64,000 nt of DNA from Devosia epidermidihirudinis (GTDB lineage Bacteria > Pseudomonadota > Alphaproteobacteria > Rhizobiales > Devosiaceae), in the NCBI RefSeq assembly GCF_000971295.1, contig NZ_LANJ01000001.1, positions 86,062 through 150,061 of the forward strand, written 5' to 3'. A program made the position numbers and the translations under genes. Shown here in pieces: positions 51,797 through 60,150 of the stretch (within the stretch, counting starts at the first letter, position 1; each line of letters begins with the position of its first letter). The notes under the pieces were generated by a model. That model ran no database searches, was not told the DNA's origin, and saw nothing but the letters and a program-made list of their open reading frames with translations.

Positions 51797-52075
51797 ATGA
51801 CCACGAGCAAATCCATGTTCACGCCTGCCTCGGGCACGGCCACTTTTGACCTCGACCACGGGGAGCGCCAGATCGCGCTCGAGTATTTGGCCGATGCGTG
51901 GAACTGCGCCGAAGAGGATGGCCTGCAGAGCGCCGCATTGGCTCACGCTTCGCTGTTCGCGGCGCTGGCCACCTTTGTCAAAATGCACGGCGATGAAGCC
52001 ACGGCCGATCTGGTCGCCATGCTGCCAGACCGCATCCGCTCCGGCGAATACAACCTCGACCGCATCCTGCAGTAG
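51797..52075 (+). CDS. Conserved hypothetical protein (small alpha-helical)
   Basis: From MTTSKSMFTP the protein has 92 residues. The body is helical: FDLDHGERQIALEYLADAWNCAEEDGLQ (in part), a helix HASLFAALATFVKMHGDEATADLV, and a closing RIRSGEYNLDRIL. No signal peptide or membrane segment is seen. A short protein of this kind follows TIGR02301 genes in several rhizobia. Function unknown. Confidence 0.65.
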   Translation: MTTSKSMFTPASGTATFDLDHGERQIALEYLADAWNCAEEDGLQSAALAHASLFAALATFVKMHGDEATADLVAMLPDRIRSGEYNLDRILQ

Positions 52076-52089
52076 CGCAGCGCCCCTGA

Positions 52090-52123
52090 GACCTCATCCT
52101 GAGCCCGTCGAAGGACGAGGTCG
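52090..52123. repeat. Single-arm copy of the GACCTC..GAGGTC palindromic repeat
   Basis: One copy of the 34-nt element with GACCTC and GAGGTC ends around an inner TGAGC/GTCGAA core. It matches the arms of the 41710-41808 element. It is the first of three repeat types in the 359-bp gap to 52434. Confidence 0.8.
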
Positions 52124-52155
52124 GGCAAACCGTTCCGCCCCCATAACCGCGCTGT

Positions 52156-52227
52156 CCTCGGACGTGATCCGAGGACCACTCCCCACACCTGCCATGCTGA
52201 TAGAGGCCCACGGATCAAGTCCGTGGG
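52156..52227. repeat. Pair of CGGA..TCCG hairpins (repeat family 5)
   Basis: CCTCGGA-CGTGA-TCCGAGG (52156-52174) and CCCACGGA-TCAAG-TCCGTGGG (52207-52227) are separated by 32 nt. The same two-hairpin unit recurs at 63682-63754 with different stem sequences but equal layout, including loops TTGA/TCAAG. Confidence 0.75.
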
Positions 52228-52268
52228 CAGCGCCGTGAGTGGCGGAGACGCAAGCCCCTCAGTCGACA

Positions 52269-52405
52269 CCCTCCCCCTTGCGGGGAGGGATCAAGGGTGG
52301 GGGCGGCCAAGCGCATCGAGTTCGTGGAGACACACCCCCACCCTGCTCGATCACGGCGTTAGCAAGCTAACACCTATCTCGCTCCCCTCCCCGCAAGGGG
52401 GAGGG
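52269..52405. repeat. 21-bp perfect inverted repeat (CCCTCCCC family)
   Basis: CCCTCCCCCTTGCGGGGAGGG at 52269-52289 is the exact inverse complement of 52385-52405, with a 95-nt spacer holding a short ACCCCCACCCTGC run. Each arm also folds on itself. The element ends 29 nt before the end of the dihydroorotase-like gene. Confidence 0.8.
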
Positions 52406-52434
52406 GAACCGACGGCACGCTTCGGGAGAAACTC

Positions 52435-53763
52435 CTAAACCGGCAGCGCCTCCAAAAACCGCATCGGCTGGCCCACTGACGGCGTCACCAGCTCACCCTG
52501 CCACATCACCGTATTGCCGCGCACGATCGTGCCGACCGGCCAGCCGGTTACCGTCACGCCATCGTAGGGCGTCCAGCCGACACGGCTCTTCACCCAGTCA
52601 TTGGTGATGGTCTCGCGGCGCTTGAGGTCGATGACGGTAAAGTCGGCATCATAGCCCACAGCGATCCGCCCCTTGTTGGCGATGCCAAACAGGCGGTTTG
52701 GGCCATGGCTGGTCATGTCGACAAAGCGCTGCAGAGTGAGCTTGCCTGCGTTCACGTGGTCCAGCATGGTTGGCACCAGCGTCTGCACACCCGTCATGCC
52801 GGAATGGCTGTCGGGATAGGCGTGATCCTTTTCCTCGCGCGTGTGCGGCGCGTGATCGGAACCGAGAATATCAGCGACGCCGTTGGCCACGCCCTTCCAG
52901 ATGCCTTCGCGATGCTCGGCGTCCCGCACCGGCGGGTTCATCTGCGCGTAGGTGCCCAGCTTGGTATAGGCGGTTTCATCCAGCGTCAGGTGATGCGGCG
53001 TCACTTCCACCGAAGCCACATCCTTGTGGTCGGCCAGATAGACGATTTCCTCGGCGGTCGAGATATGCAGCACGTGAATGCGCTTGCCGGTCTTGCGGGC
53101 AATGTTGACCAGACGGGTGGTGCAGCTCATCGCCACTTCGGGCGAACGCCAGACCGGGTGGCTCGATGGATCGCCCGGCACGCGCAGGTGCTTGCGCTCT
53201 TCGAGCATGTACTCGTCTTCCGAGTGGAAGGCAGCGCGGCGCGAAATAGCCCTCAGAATGGCTTCCACACCGGCATCGTCCTGCACCAGCAGCGAGCCGG
53301 TGGACGAGCCCATGAACACCTTGATGCCCGCGCAGCCCGGCAGCTTTTCCAGCTCGGCCAGCTGGTGCACATTTTCGTGTGTGCCGCCAATATAGAAGGC
53401 GAAGTCGCAATGCATGCGGTTGGTGCCTGCCGCGATCTTGGCGTCGAAGGTTTCTTTGCTGGTGGTCAGCGGATTGGTATTGGGCATTTCGAACACGCCG
53501 GTCACGCCGCCCATCACGGCTGACAGCGAGCCAGACTCGAGGTCTTCCTTGTGCGTCAGGCCGGGTTCGCGGAAATGCACCTGCGTATCAATGACGCCGG
53601 GCAGGATGTGCAGTCCCGTGCAATCAACGATTTCGCTGGCGCTTTCGCCTGCCAGATTGCCAATGGCGGCGATCCGACCACTGCGCACTGCAATGTCCGC
53701 CTGCCCTTCACCGTCGTGGTTGACCACGATGGCGTTCTTGAAAATCGTGTCGTACTGCGCCAT
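52435..53763 (-). CDS. Dihydroorotase-like amidohydrolase (PyrC/AllB family) with altered first metal motif
   Basis: From MAQYDTIFKN the protein has 442 residues. The amidohydrolase metal motif reads GVIDTQVHFREPG, with Gln61 where the usual His-x-His has its first His. The rest of the site looks intact: Lys in AGIKVFMGSSTGS, His in AAFHSEDEYM, His in HVLHISTAEE, PHHLTLDE, and Asp in LGSDHAPHTREE. True dihydroorotase makes dihydroorotate in pyrimidine synthesis. Paralogues with the TQVHFREPG reading are frequent in rhizobia under the same name, so the gene may be a separate subfamily. It is divergent from ygfZ. Confidence 0.85.
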   Translation of the reverse strand: MAQYDTIFKNAIVVNHDGEGQADIAVRSGRIAAIGNLAGESASEIVDCTGLHILPGVIDTQVHFREPGLTHKEDLESGSLSAVMGGVTGVFEMPNTNPLTTSKETFDAKIAAGTNRMHCDFAFYIGGTHENVHQLAELEKLPGCAGIKVFMGSSTGSLLVQDDAGVEAILRAISRRAAFHSEDEYMLEERKHLRVPGDPSSHPVWRSPEVAMSCTTRLVNIARKTGKRIHVLHISTAEEIVYLADHKDVASVEVTPHHLTLDETAYTKLGTYAQMNPPVRDAEHREGIWKGVANGVADILGSDHAPHTREEKDHAYPDSHSGMTGVQTLVPTMLDHVNAGKLTLQRFVDMTSHGPNRLFGIANKGRIAVGYDADFTVIDLKRRETITNDWVKSRVGWTPYDGVTVTGWPVGTIVRGNTVMWQGELVTPSVGQPMRFLEALPV

Positions 53764-53832
53764 GTCTCTGATCCTGCCTGCCAACGCCCTGAGGCGGGTT
53801 TAGCGGACCCATTGTCCGAGAGGCAAGAGACC

Positions 53833-54660
53833 ATGACCATCCATCTGCGTGCCGACCGTGCGGTTTTCCGGTTTTCCGGGCCCGATGCGCACAAATTGCT
53901 CAACGATGTTGTCACCGGCCACATGCCGACCGAGCCGGGCACCGCCGCTTGGTGGGCGCTGCTGTCGCCACAGGGCAAGGTGTTGGCAGAAGGTCTGGCC
54001 GGCTGGCAGGAAGATGCCCTCTGGGTCGACGTGCATCAGTCCGTCGCTGATGACTTCTTCAAGCGCATGAAAATGTATCGCCTGCGCGCCAATGCGGTGA
54101 TCGATGATCTGCGTGAAACGCATCGGGTTGGCTACGGAGTGGAGCCTGCGCCGCAGTTTGTGTCTCATCTCGACCGGCTGGGCGCCATCGAGATGGGCTA
54201 CCGTATCATCGCGCCCGTCGAAGCCACCGCCGACTGGGTCGGGGACGATCGCGATTATCAAGCCGCGCGCATCGCCGCCGGCATTCCCCAGTTGGGGCCA
54301 GATTTCGGCGCCAATGAAGCCTTCGCGCATGATCTGGGCATGGATATTCTGGACGGCATCGACTTCGAAAAAGGCTGCTATGTCGGCCAGGAAGTCGTCA
54401 GCCGGATGAAGCACCGCGGCACCGCGCGCCGCCGCCCCGTGGTGGTTTCTTCCACCGATGCTCCGGCGGGTACGTCGGTGATTGCGGGTGGGCGCGACGC
54501 TGGCTCCGTCGGCCGCTCGGTTGATGGCAAGGCCGTCGCCATTCTTCGGCTCGACCGCATCACCGACCCAAGCGCTGTGACCATCGCAGACCAGCCCGTC
54601 AGCGTGACGCTGCCGACTTGGGCAACCTACGTGTTTGGCGAATCGAGCGTCGACGAGTAG
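53833..54660 (+). CDS. ygfZ: Folate-binding protein YgfZ
   Basis: From MTIHLRADRA the protein has 275 residues. The signature KGCYVGQEVVSRMKHRG (KGCYxGQE) is exact, and the N-terminal GPDAHKLLNDVVTGHM and FDxxxG-type helices match the tetrahydrofolate-binding fold. YgfZ helps assemble or repair Fe-S enzymes. GAGAGG lies ahead of the start. The next gene begins 37 nt later on the same strand. Confidence 0.92.
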   Translation: MTIHLRADRAVFRFSGPDAHKLLNDVVTGHMPTEPGTAAWWALLSPQGKVLAEGLAGWQEDALWVDVHQSVADDFFKRMKMYRLRANAVIDDLRETHRVGYGVEPAPQFVSHLDRLGAIEMGYRIIAPVEATADWVGDDRDYQAARIAAGIPQLGPDFGANEAFAHDLGMDILDGIDFEKGCYVGQEVVSRMKHRGTARRRPVVVSSTDAPAGTSVIAGGRDAGSVGRSVDGKAVAILRLDRITDPSAVTIADQPVSVTLPTWATYVFGESSVDE

Positions 54661-54697
54661 TTTTCGCCCAATCGCTTCGCAAACCGTTTGGGACACT

Positions 54698-55300
54698 ATG
54701 GCACGCTCTGCAACGCGCGCCTGGCAACGCATGTTGTCGGGCCGGCGCCTGGATATTCTCGATCCATCGCCAATGGATGTGGAACTTTCCGACATTGCAC
54801 ATGGCCTCGCCCGTGTCGCGCGCTGGAATGGCCAGACGGTGGGCGATTATCCCTATTCGGTCGCGCAGCACTCCGTGCTCGTGCTCGAGCTGTTCCGCGC
54901 CCACAATCCTGACAGTGATGGCGTCAGCCAGCTGCAGGCCCTGCTGCATGACGCGCCCGAATATGTGATGGGCGACATCATCTCGCCCTTCAAGGCGGCG
55001 ATGGGCGGCAATTACAAAGACGTCGAAAACAGCCTGATGTCGGCGATTTACCTACGCTTCTCCCTGCCCCCGACACCAAGCGCTGCCTTGGCAAAACAGA
55101 TCAAGAAGGCTGACCGCGAGGCCGCGTTCTTTGAGGCCGTGCATCTGGCGGGCTTTGAGGACGGCGAAGCGCGCAAACTGTTTGGCGAGCCCAGCGTTCC
55201 CGCCTTTGACGTCGAGGCTTTTGACAGGCTGATCCGCCCCTGCCCCACCCGCGAAGCTCATGACCGCTTCATCGCGTCGTTCGAGGCCATTACGCCGTAG
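54698..55300 (+). CDS. HD-domain hydrolase (YfbR-like 5'-nucleotidase/phosphohydrolase)
   Basis: From MARSATRAWQ the protein has 200 residues. HD-domain metal ligands are present: His in YSVAQHSVLVLELF, His-Asp in ALLHDAPEYVMGDIISP, and Asp near KKADREAAFFEA. The EYVMGDIISPFK stretch is typical of the YfbR group, which removes phosphate from deoxynucleotides. It follows ygfZ closely and may share its promoter. Confidence 0.85.
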   Translation: MARSATRAWQRMLSGRRLDILDPSPMDVELSDIAHGLARVARWNGQTVGDYPYSVAQHSVLVLELFRAHNPDSDGVSQLQALLHDAPEYVMGDIISPFKAAMGGNYKDVENSLMSAIYLRFSLPPTPSAALAKQIKKADREAAFFEAVHLAGFEDGEARKLFGEPSVPAFDVEAFDRLIRPCPTREAHDRFIASFEAITP

Positions 55301-55366
55301 CCGGCCTTTTTCAGATTTTCTTAACCATAACAGAAGATTAAAATTGCCCCAAAATGGGACACATGG

Positions 55367-55381
55367 TTACTAAACCGTTAA
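55367..55381 (+). promoter_or_regulatory. CtrA-like sequence upstream of the 55420 gene
   Basis: TTAC-TAAACCG-TTAA matches the CtrA consensus TTAA-N7-TTAA with one difference, in an AT-rich 120-bp gap upstream of the start at 55420. CtrA is the cell-cycle regulator of this class. A single site seen by eye is weak evidence. Confidence 0.3.
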
Positions 55382-55419
55382 CAGCGCGGCAATGACTGCG
55401 CCAAAACGGGACGGACGCC

Positions 55420-55881
55420 ATGAAAACTCCACGTCGTCAAATGATGATAGGCATGGTTGCGGGTGCAATTATTGCGTCTGCCGTCGGCTTTACTGTTCCC
55501 GGCGCGGTCGTCCAGACTTTTGCTGACGAACTCATCGAACGTTTCACAGCGACCGGCGTTGACCCGTCCAAACTCGTCCGGATCAAGGACAAGGACTATA
55601 TCGTCGATCAGGAAGACTGGGTGTCGTCGGTGCCGCTGCAAACGGCACGGGTGAAGAAGATTGAGTTTGGCCGGGTCAGCTATGTGACCATCGCCACCAC
55701 CTCGACGGGCACCTATTCCACCGATGCCCTGTTTTCCAACCACGTACAGTATCCGGGCATCTCCGTGCAGCAGGTCAAGCCTCCGGCGGTGACCTTTGCC
55801 ATCTGGAGGAACGGTAGCTGGTCAACTGTAGAGACAGCTAACGCTGCCTCCTTCGTGACCATCAACATCCACCAGCGCTAG
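55420..55881 (+). CDS. Exported protein of unknown function
   Basis: The 153-residue protein begins MKTPRRQMMIGMVAGAIIASAVGF, an uncleaved anchor or signal peptide. The rest is a soluble beta-rich domain (YVTIATTSTGTYSTDALFSN in part, VTFAIWRNGSWSTVETAN in part) without Cys. No family is recognised. It is convergent with the cell-wall hydrolase gene and overlaps it by 4 nt. Confidence 0.65.
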   Translation: MKTPRRQMMIGMVAGAIIASAVGFTVPGAVVQTFADELIERFTATGVDPSKLVRIKDKDYIVDQEDWVSSVPLQTARVKKIEFGRVSYVTIATTSTGTYSTDALFSNHVQYPGISVQQVKPPAVTFAIWRNGSWSTVETANAASFVTINIHQR

Positions 55882-56921
55882 CCGAACAGCCAGCCGCGCT
55901 TGAACTTGTAGAACACGTGCAGCCCGATCTGGGTGACCTTTTCCATGCGCGGCGCCCAGGCGGGGCTGACATAGGTGGCGTGGTAGTGGGTCGAGTCCGC
56001 CACTTCGGTCAGATACAGCTCGCCATTGGTGAACTTGGCCGCAATGTCCTGCGCCTGCGCCCATGACGTGCGGTCGTTGATGACCTCCGGAATGCCATCG
56101 CAGGCAAACGAGAACTGGCATGCATTGCGGCGATGCTGGTTCTGGTAGACCACGCCGCAAATGGTGTCGGGATAGCGGTGATCCTTGACGCGGTTGAGCA
56201 CAACCTGCGCCACAGCCACCTGTCCGCGATAGCTTTCGCCACGTGCTTCAAAATAGATCGCAGTCGCCAGGCACCAGAGTTCCTTGTCCGATGCTGCTAC
56301 GACATTGCCTGTTGTGTAAGCGCCGGTGATCGGCGCAGTGGCGCGGGCATAAGCCAGCTGCTCGGAGGCCACGGCGGGCATTGGGTTGATAGACTGCGGC
56401 GCAATGCCAGCGATCGCATCAAGCGCGGCGGCGGTCGCCGGGTCGATCGAGGCAATGGACATGCGCGGTCCGTCTTCAACATCCCCCGTCGCAGCACCAA
56501 TGTCGGCAATGCGCGACTGCCCCAGATCGGTGGGATCGGCAGGGCCGGCGCGAAGCGAGGCAATATGGGTGCGGGCTTCGTCAAAGCTGCGCGAAAACGC
56601 CAGCGCGTCGACATGTGGGCGAACGCGGTCGGTCTTTTCGGAGCGATTGGGGCCGGTAAAGCTGGCTGTGTCGAACAGGTGGTCGACCGAACCGGTGATG
56701 ATCGGATCGACGCCGGAATAGGTCAGGCTGGCCTGAGCGATTTTCACGGATGGCGGTAGCACAATGTCTTGGTCAAACGCAGGGCCAGTGGCGCCACTGG
56801 TCAGACCAGCATAGCTCAAGGCACAAAAGCCCCCGACTGCCAAAACGCGGGCAAAGGGAGACACAAGGCGAGCCGCTCTAGCCGGGTGCTGACGCACCAC
56901 CGGCCGGTGGGAAAGGGCCAT
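55878..56921 (-). CDS. Cell wall hydrolase with SleB/Hydrolase_2 domain
   Basis: The 347-residue protein has an N-terminal membrane anchor (about residues 25-45), a long low-complexity linker rich in Ala, Ser, Pro and Asp (50-210), and a C-terminal Hydrolase_2 domain: LWCLATAIYFEARGESYRGQVAVAQVVLNRVKD in pieces (IYFEARGE, catalytic Glu), YPDTICGVVYQN, ACQFSFACDG, and ADSTHYHATYVSPAW. The family cleaves peptidoglycan; bacterial members of this class act outside spore formation. The long linker could reach the wall from the membrane. Confidence 0.9.
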   Translation of the reverse strand: MALSHRPVVRQHPARAARLVSPFARVLAVGGFCALSYAGLTSGATGPAFDQDIVLPPSVKIAQASLTYSGVDPIITGSVDHLFDTASFTGPNRSEKTDRVRPHVDALAFSRSFDEARTHIASLRAGPADPTDLGQSRIADIGAATGDVEDGPRMSIASIDPATAAALDAIAGIAPQSINPMPAVASEQLAYARATAPITGAYTTGNVVAASDKELWCLATAIYFEARGESYRGQVAVAQVVLNRVKDHRYPDTICGVVYQNQHRRNACQFSFACDGIPEVINDRTSWAQAQDIAAKFTNGELYLTEVADSTHYHATYVSPAWAPRMEKVTQIGLHVFYKFKRGWLFG

Positions 56922-57090
56922 AAACGCTACTCAACGCTACGCAACAAAACTACTGATCGGCAAAAATGACGCTAGAAAGCCGACAGTCAGATGATGTCTT
57001 ATTAGGGTTAGCAGCGAGTAAACGCGGACTACGGCACGGCCGAGGACGCGGAATGGCAAGGGTTCGGCAGAAATAAGACCGGGTGATCTG

Positions 57091-57116
57091 CCGCATGCAT
57101 GGTTAATGCCATGCGG
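57091..57116 (-). terminator. Hairpin after the VasI-motif gene
   Basis: CCGCATG and CATGCGG form a 7-bp stem with a 12-nt loop, 18 nt past the stop of the minus-strand gene at 57134. There is no T-run, so it is only a possible terminator. The rest of the 212-bp gap shows nothing else. Confidence 0.35.
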
Positions 57117-57133
57117 CCAATCGCTGTCCTGAT

Positions 57134-57685
57134 TTAGCTGCAGGCGGCCCGAACGGGCTCCAGTTGATCAATCGCAATATCCACCCGGAAGCGCACCGAC
57201 AGCGACCGCGAATTGGCTGGGGTTACGCGGGCGGTCAGATTGGTCGTACCGGCCAAACCATCAAGGAAACCACGGGCTTCCGTGCCGCTGAGGATGATCG
57301 ACGTATTATCGGAACTCACCGGCAGGGTTCGGCTCCGCGCGGCCTGCAGATCATATTGCAGGGTCAATCCGGCATCGCGGCCAAGCGCCGAAAGGGTGTT
57401 GCCGGCGAAGGCAAAGCTCACCGCCAGATTTCCCGCCGCACACGAAACTGTCATCGTCGCGTGTTCACGCCCGCTGGGGCGTGCAGGGATTAGTTGTTCG
57501 GAGTTGAGCGTGACGGACAAGGCGCCGTCAGCGTCGGGAACCAGTCGAAATATATCGTCGTAACAGGCGAGCCGCTCGCTATCTGTTTGAATACTGGCGC
57601 AGGCGGAGCCGCCGGTTTGCGCCATTGCGGGAACGGCACCAAGTGTCAGGAGTGGCAGAAAAGCCAGTGCTGGCAACAGTTTCAC
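57134..57685 (-). CDS. Secreted protein with VasI/TagO-like Cys motif
   Basis: The GTG start of MKLLPALAFL, with AGGA 10 nt ahead, gives 183 residues and a signal peptide ending near AMAQ. The first mature stretch GSACASIQTDSERLACYDDIF has the Cys-x-x-Ile...Arg-Leu-x-Cys-Tyr-Asp pattern of VasI/TagO proteins linked to type VI secretion. The following beta-rich domain (TVSCAAGNLAVSFAFAGNTL in part, SSDNTSIILSGTEA) also fits. No type VI genes are in the window, so it may be an orphan used for another envelope role. Confidence 0.7.
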   Translation of the reverse strand: MKLLPALAFLPLLTLGAVPAMAQTGGSACASIQTDSERLACYDDIFRLVPDADGALSVTLNSEQLIPARPSGREHATMTVSCAAGNLAVSFAFAGNTLSALGRDAGLTLQYDLQAARSRTLPVSSDNTSIILSGTEARGFLDGLAGTTNLTARVTPANSRSLSVRFRVDIAIDQLEPVRAACS

Positions 57686-57767
57686 GTACGAATATTCCTT
57701 CCCTGGTGTCCGGCTCGTTGCGGCCGGATCGATACACCACTCCATATAGGAACAGATGCTGGACTAT

Positions 57768-60050
57768 TTAAGCAGACGTTTGAGCGAGCGTCAGCCGTGC
57801 GACTGGAACACGATAGGGCGAGCAACTGACATAGTCGACACCCAAGCCCGAGAAGAACTTAAGTGACGCAGGGTCACCCGCATGTTCGCCGCAGATGCCG
57901 ATCTTGAGTTTGGGGTTCGCTGCCCTGCCCCGCTCGATGGCAATCTGGATCATTTCGCCCACACCCTTTTCGTCGATGGAGACGAACGGGTCGCGCTCAT
58001 AGACGCCCTTGCGCTGATAGGCGGTGAGGAATGTCGGCGCGTCATCGCGCGAAATGCCGAATGTGGTCTGGGTCAGATCGTTGGTCCCAAACGAGAAGAA
58101 ATCCACCATGCTGGCAATTTCGCCGGCGCGCAGGCACGCACGCGGCAGCTCGATCATGGTGCCGAAGGCAAACTTGACCCGCTCCGAACGCAGCAGGCCC
58201 GAATTGGCGGCAATGGCGTAGACGCGCTCACGCACCCAGGCCACTTCGCTGGCCGTCGAGACGAACGGCACCATGACCTCGACCGACACGGGCTCATTCT
58301 GTGTTTCACTCGCGGCCCGCGCACCCGCCATGATGGCCTGCATCTGCATCTGCAGAATTTCAGGGTACGTGATGGCCAGCCGAACGCCGCGATGGCCCAA
58401 CATGGGGTTGAACTCAGCCAACCGCTCCAGCCGCAGGCGCAGCGCGCGTACAGCCAGCCCTAGTGATGCTGCCGTCTCCTCGATGTCCTCGTCGCTGCGA
58501 GGCAGGAATTCGTGCAGTGGCGGATCGAACAGGCGCACCGTCACCGGCAGGCCCTTCATCGCCGAGAACAGGTTGGAATAGTCTCCGGTCTGGAAGTCCA
58601 CGAGGCCATTAACTGCGCGGCTGCGATCTTCCTCGTCTTCCGACAGGATCATTCGGCGCAGCGCCACCATGCGCTCAGTCGAAAAGAACATGTGCTCGGA
58701 GCGCGCAAGGCCAATGCCCTCTGCGCCAAAGCTGAGCGCCGTCATCGCGGAGTCGACCGTTTCAGCATTGGTGCGCACCGAAATGGTGCGGCTGGCGTCG
58801 GACCAACCGAGCAGCTTGCCGATCGCACCACCAATATGCGGCTGCGCCAGCGGCAGCGTGCCGAGATAGACCGAGCCATCGCTGCCATCGATGGTCAGAC
58901 GGTCGCCCATGCGAAATTCGCGGTCGCCAATGCGGCAGACCATTTCGCTGGCATCAACCGACATGGTGCGCACGCTCGCCACGCAGGGCTTGCCGGTAAT
59001 ACGGGCGATCACGCCCGCGTGGCTGGTCATGCCGCCGCGCGCCGTCAGAATGCCGGTGGCGGCTTTCATGCCCTCGATATCGGCGGGGCCGGTTTCGTTG
59101 ACCACCAGAATGCAGTGCTTGCCTCGGGCGCGCATGCGCGCCGCGTCTTCGGCGTTGAACACGATGACGCCACTGGCCGCGCCGGGAGAGACGCCGAGCC
59201 CCATGGCAATCGGGGTCACCCCGTCTTTGGATTTCAGGCGCGGATGCAGCAATTGGGTCAGCCGCGTCGGATCAACGCGCGACACGGCGTTCTGCGCCGT
59301 CCACACCTTGCGTGTGACGCGGTCCACCGCTGCTTCAAGGTCGGCAGCCGCCGTGACCTGTGATGGGCGCGCCGACAGAAACAGCACCTGCCCCTTACGG
59401 ATCGCTACCGTGCAGCACATGTGCCGTCCCGCCTTGGCATCGAGAAGGGACACCAGTGCATCGACCGATTCGGGGAAGCGCGGCAGCGGCGCGCCGTTGA
59501 GCGGCGCTGGCCCCAACGCGCCCGTCGTCGCGTTGCGCGTCAAAAACTGCTCGATCTCGCCTTCGGCAACGCTCTGCACCAGCACGATCTGCTTACCGCG
59601 ATCTTCGTCCGCGCGGCCCGTCCAACCCTGGCCGAAGCCATAGCTGTCGAACGCATTCTTGATCGCCTTGGCCAACGCGCGTGTCGGATCGACCGCGTCT
59701 TCGGCATTCGTCGGGGCCGCAATGCCCATTTTGGCCGACATCAACCCGCCGTTATGGGTTGCCGCAGAGGTGCGAACCACCAGCAATGGCGGGGTTTCGT
59801 CTTTTCCGACCAGTTTGAACAGGCAGGCGATCCAGTGCGTCCGCAGCCGCACGTCGCGCTGCAGGCGTTCATGCTGCAGCGCCTCCCAGGCGGCTCGCGT
59901 CAGAGCGATGGTGGGAACGGTGGGGAAACCGGCTTCGCCGACGCGGAAAATCCAGCGTGCCTTGCCGCTCAGCAGCTTGAGCTGGCTGGCCGACAGGTTC
60001 GCCTTCCCCATGGCCGGGGCAATCGCGAACATTTCCTGCGCCAAACTCAC
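57768..60050 (-). CDS. PEP-utilising enzyme, pyruvate phosphate dikinase-like, with degenerate ATP-grasp half
   Basis: The GTG of MSLAQEMFAI, with AAGGG 7 nt ahead, gives 760 residues; PPDK is usually about 880. The phospho-His and PEP domains are well kept: TARGGMTSHAGVIARITG, GAEGIGLARSEHMFFS, DPPLHEFLPRSD, NPMLGHRGVRLAI, FGTMIELPRA, FFSFGTNDLTQTTFGISRDD, ICGEHAGDPASLKFF and YVSCSPYRVPVARL. The N-terminal half is short and lacks the nucleotide-binding KGANL and GEDVVAG motifs. It may transfer phosphate from PEP without normal ATP use, or serve regulation. It is divergent from ispH. Confidence 0.85.
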   Translation of the reverse strand: MSLAQEMFAIAPAMGKANLSASQLKLLSGKARWIFRVGEAGFPTVPTIALTRAAWEALQHERLQRDVRLRTHWIACLFKLVGKDETPPLLVVRTSAATHNGGLMSAKMGIAAPTNAEDAVDPTRALAKAIKNAFDSYGFGQGWTGRADEDRGKQIVLVQSVAEGEIEQFLTRNATTGALGPAPLNGAPLPRFPESVDALVSLLDAKAGRHMCCTVAIRKGQVLFLSARPSQVTAAADLEAAVDRVTRKVWTAQNAVSRVDPTRLTQLLHPRLKSKDGVTPIAMGLGVSPGAASGVIVFNAEDAARMRARGKHCILVVNETGPADIEGMKAATGILTARGGMTSHAGVIARITGKPCVASVRTMSVDASEMVCRIGDREFRMGDRLTIDGSDGSVYLGTLPLAQPHIGGAIGKLLGWSDASRTISVRTNAETVDSAMTALSFGAEGIGLARSEHMFFSTERMVALRRMILSEDEEDRSRAVNGLVDFQTGDYSNLFSAMKGLPVTVRLFDPPLHEFLPRSDEDIEETAASLGLAVRALRLRLERLAEFNPMLGHRGVRLAITYPEILQMQMQAIMAGARAASETQNEPVSVEVMVPFVSTASEVAWVRERVYAIAANSGLLRSERVKFAFGTMIELPRACLRAGEIASMVDFFSFGTNDLTQTTFGISRDDAPTFLTAYQRKGVYERDPFVSIDEKGVGEMIQIAIERGRAANPKLKIGICGEHAGDPASLKFFSGLGVDYVSCSPYRVPVARLTLAQTSA

Positions 60051-60150
60051 TGCTAAGCCCTTGCCATAGTTACAGCCGTATAATGCCTGTGCGTCGATGC
60101 GACCGCAACAAGACTTGACTTGCAGAGGCAGCGAAAGCATCTGATCTGAT

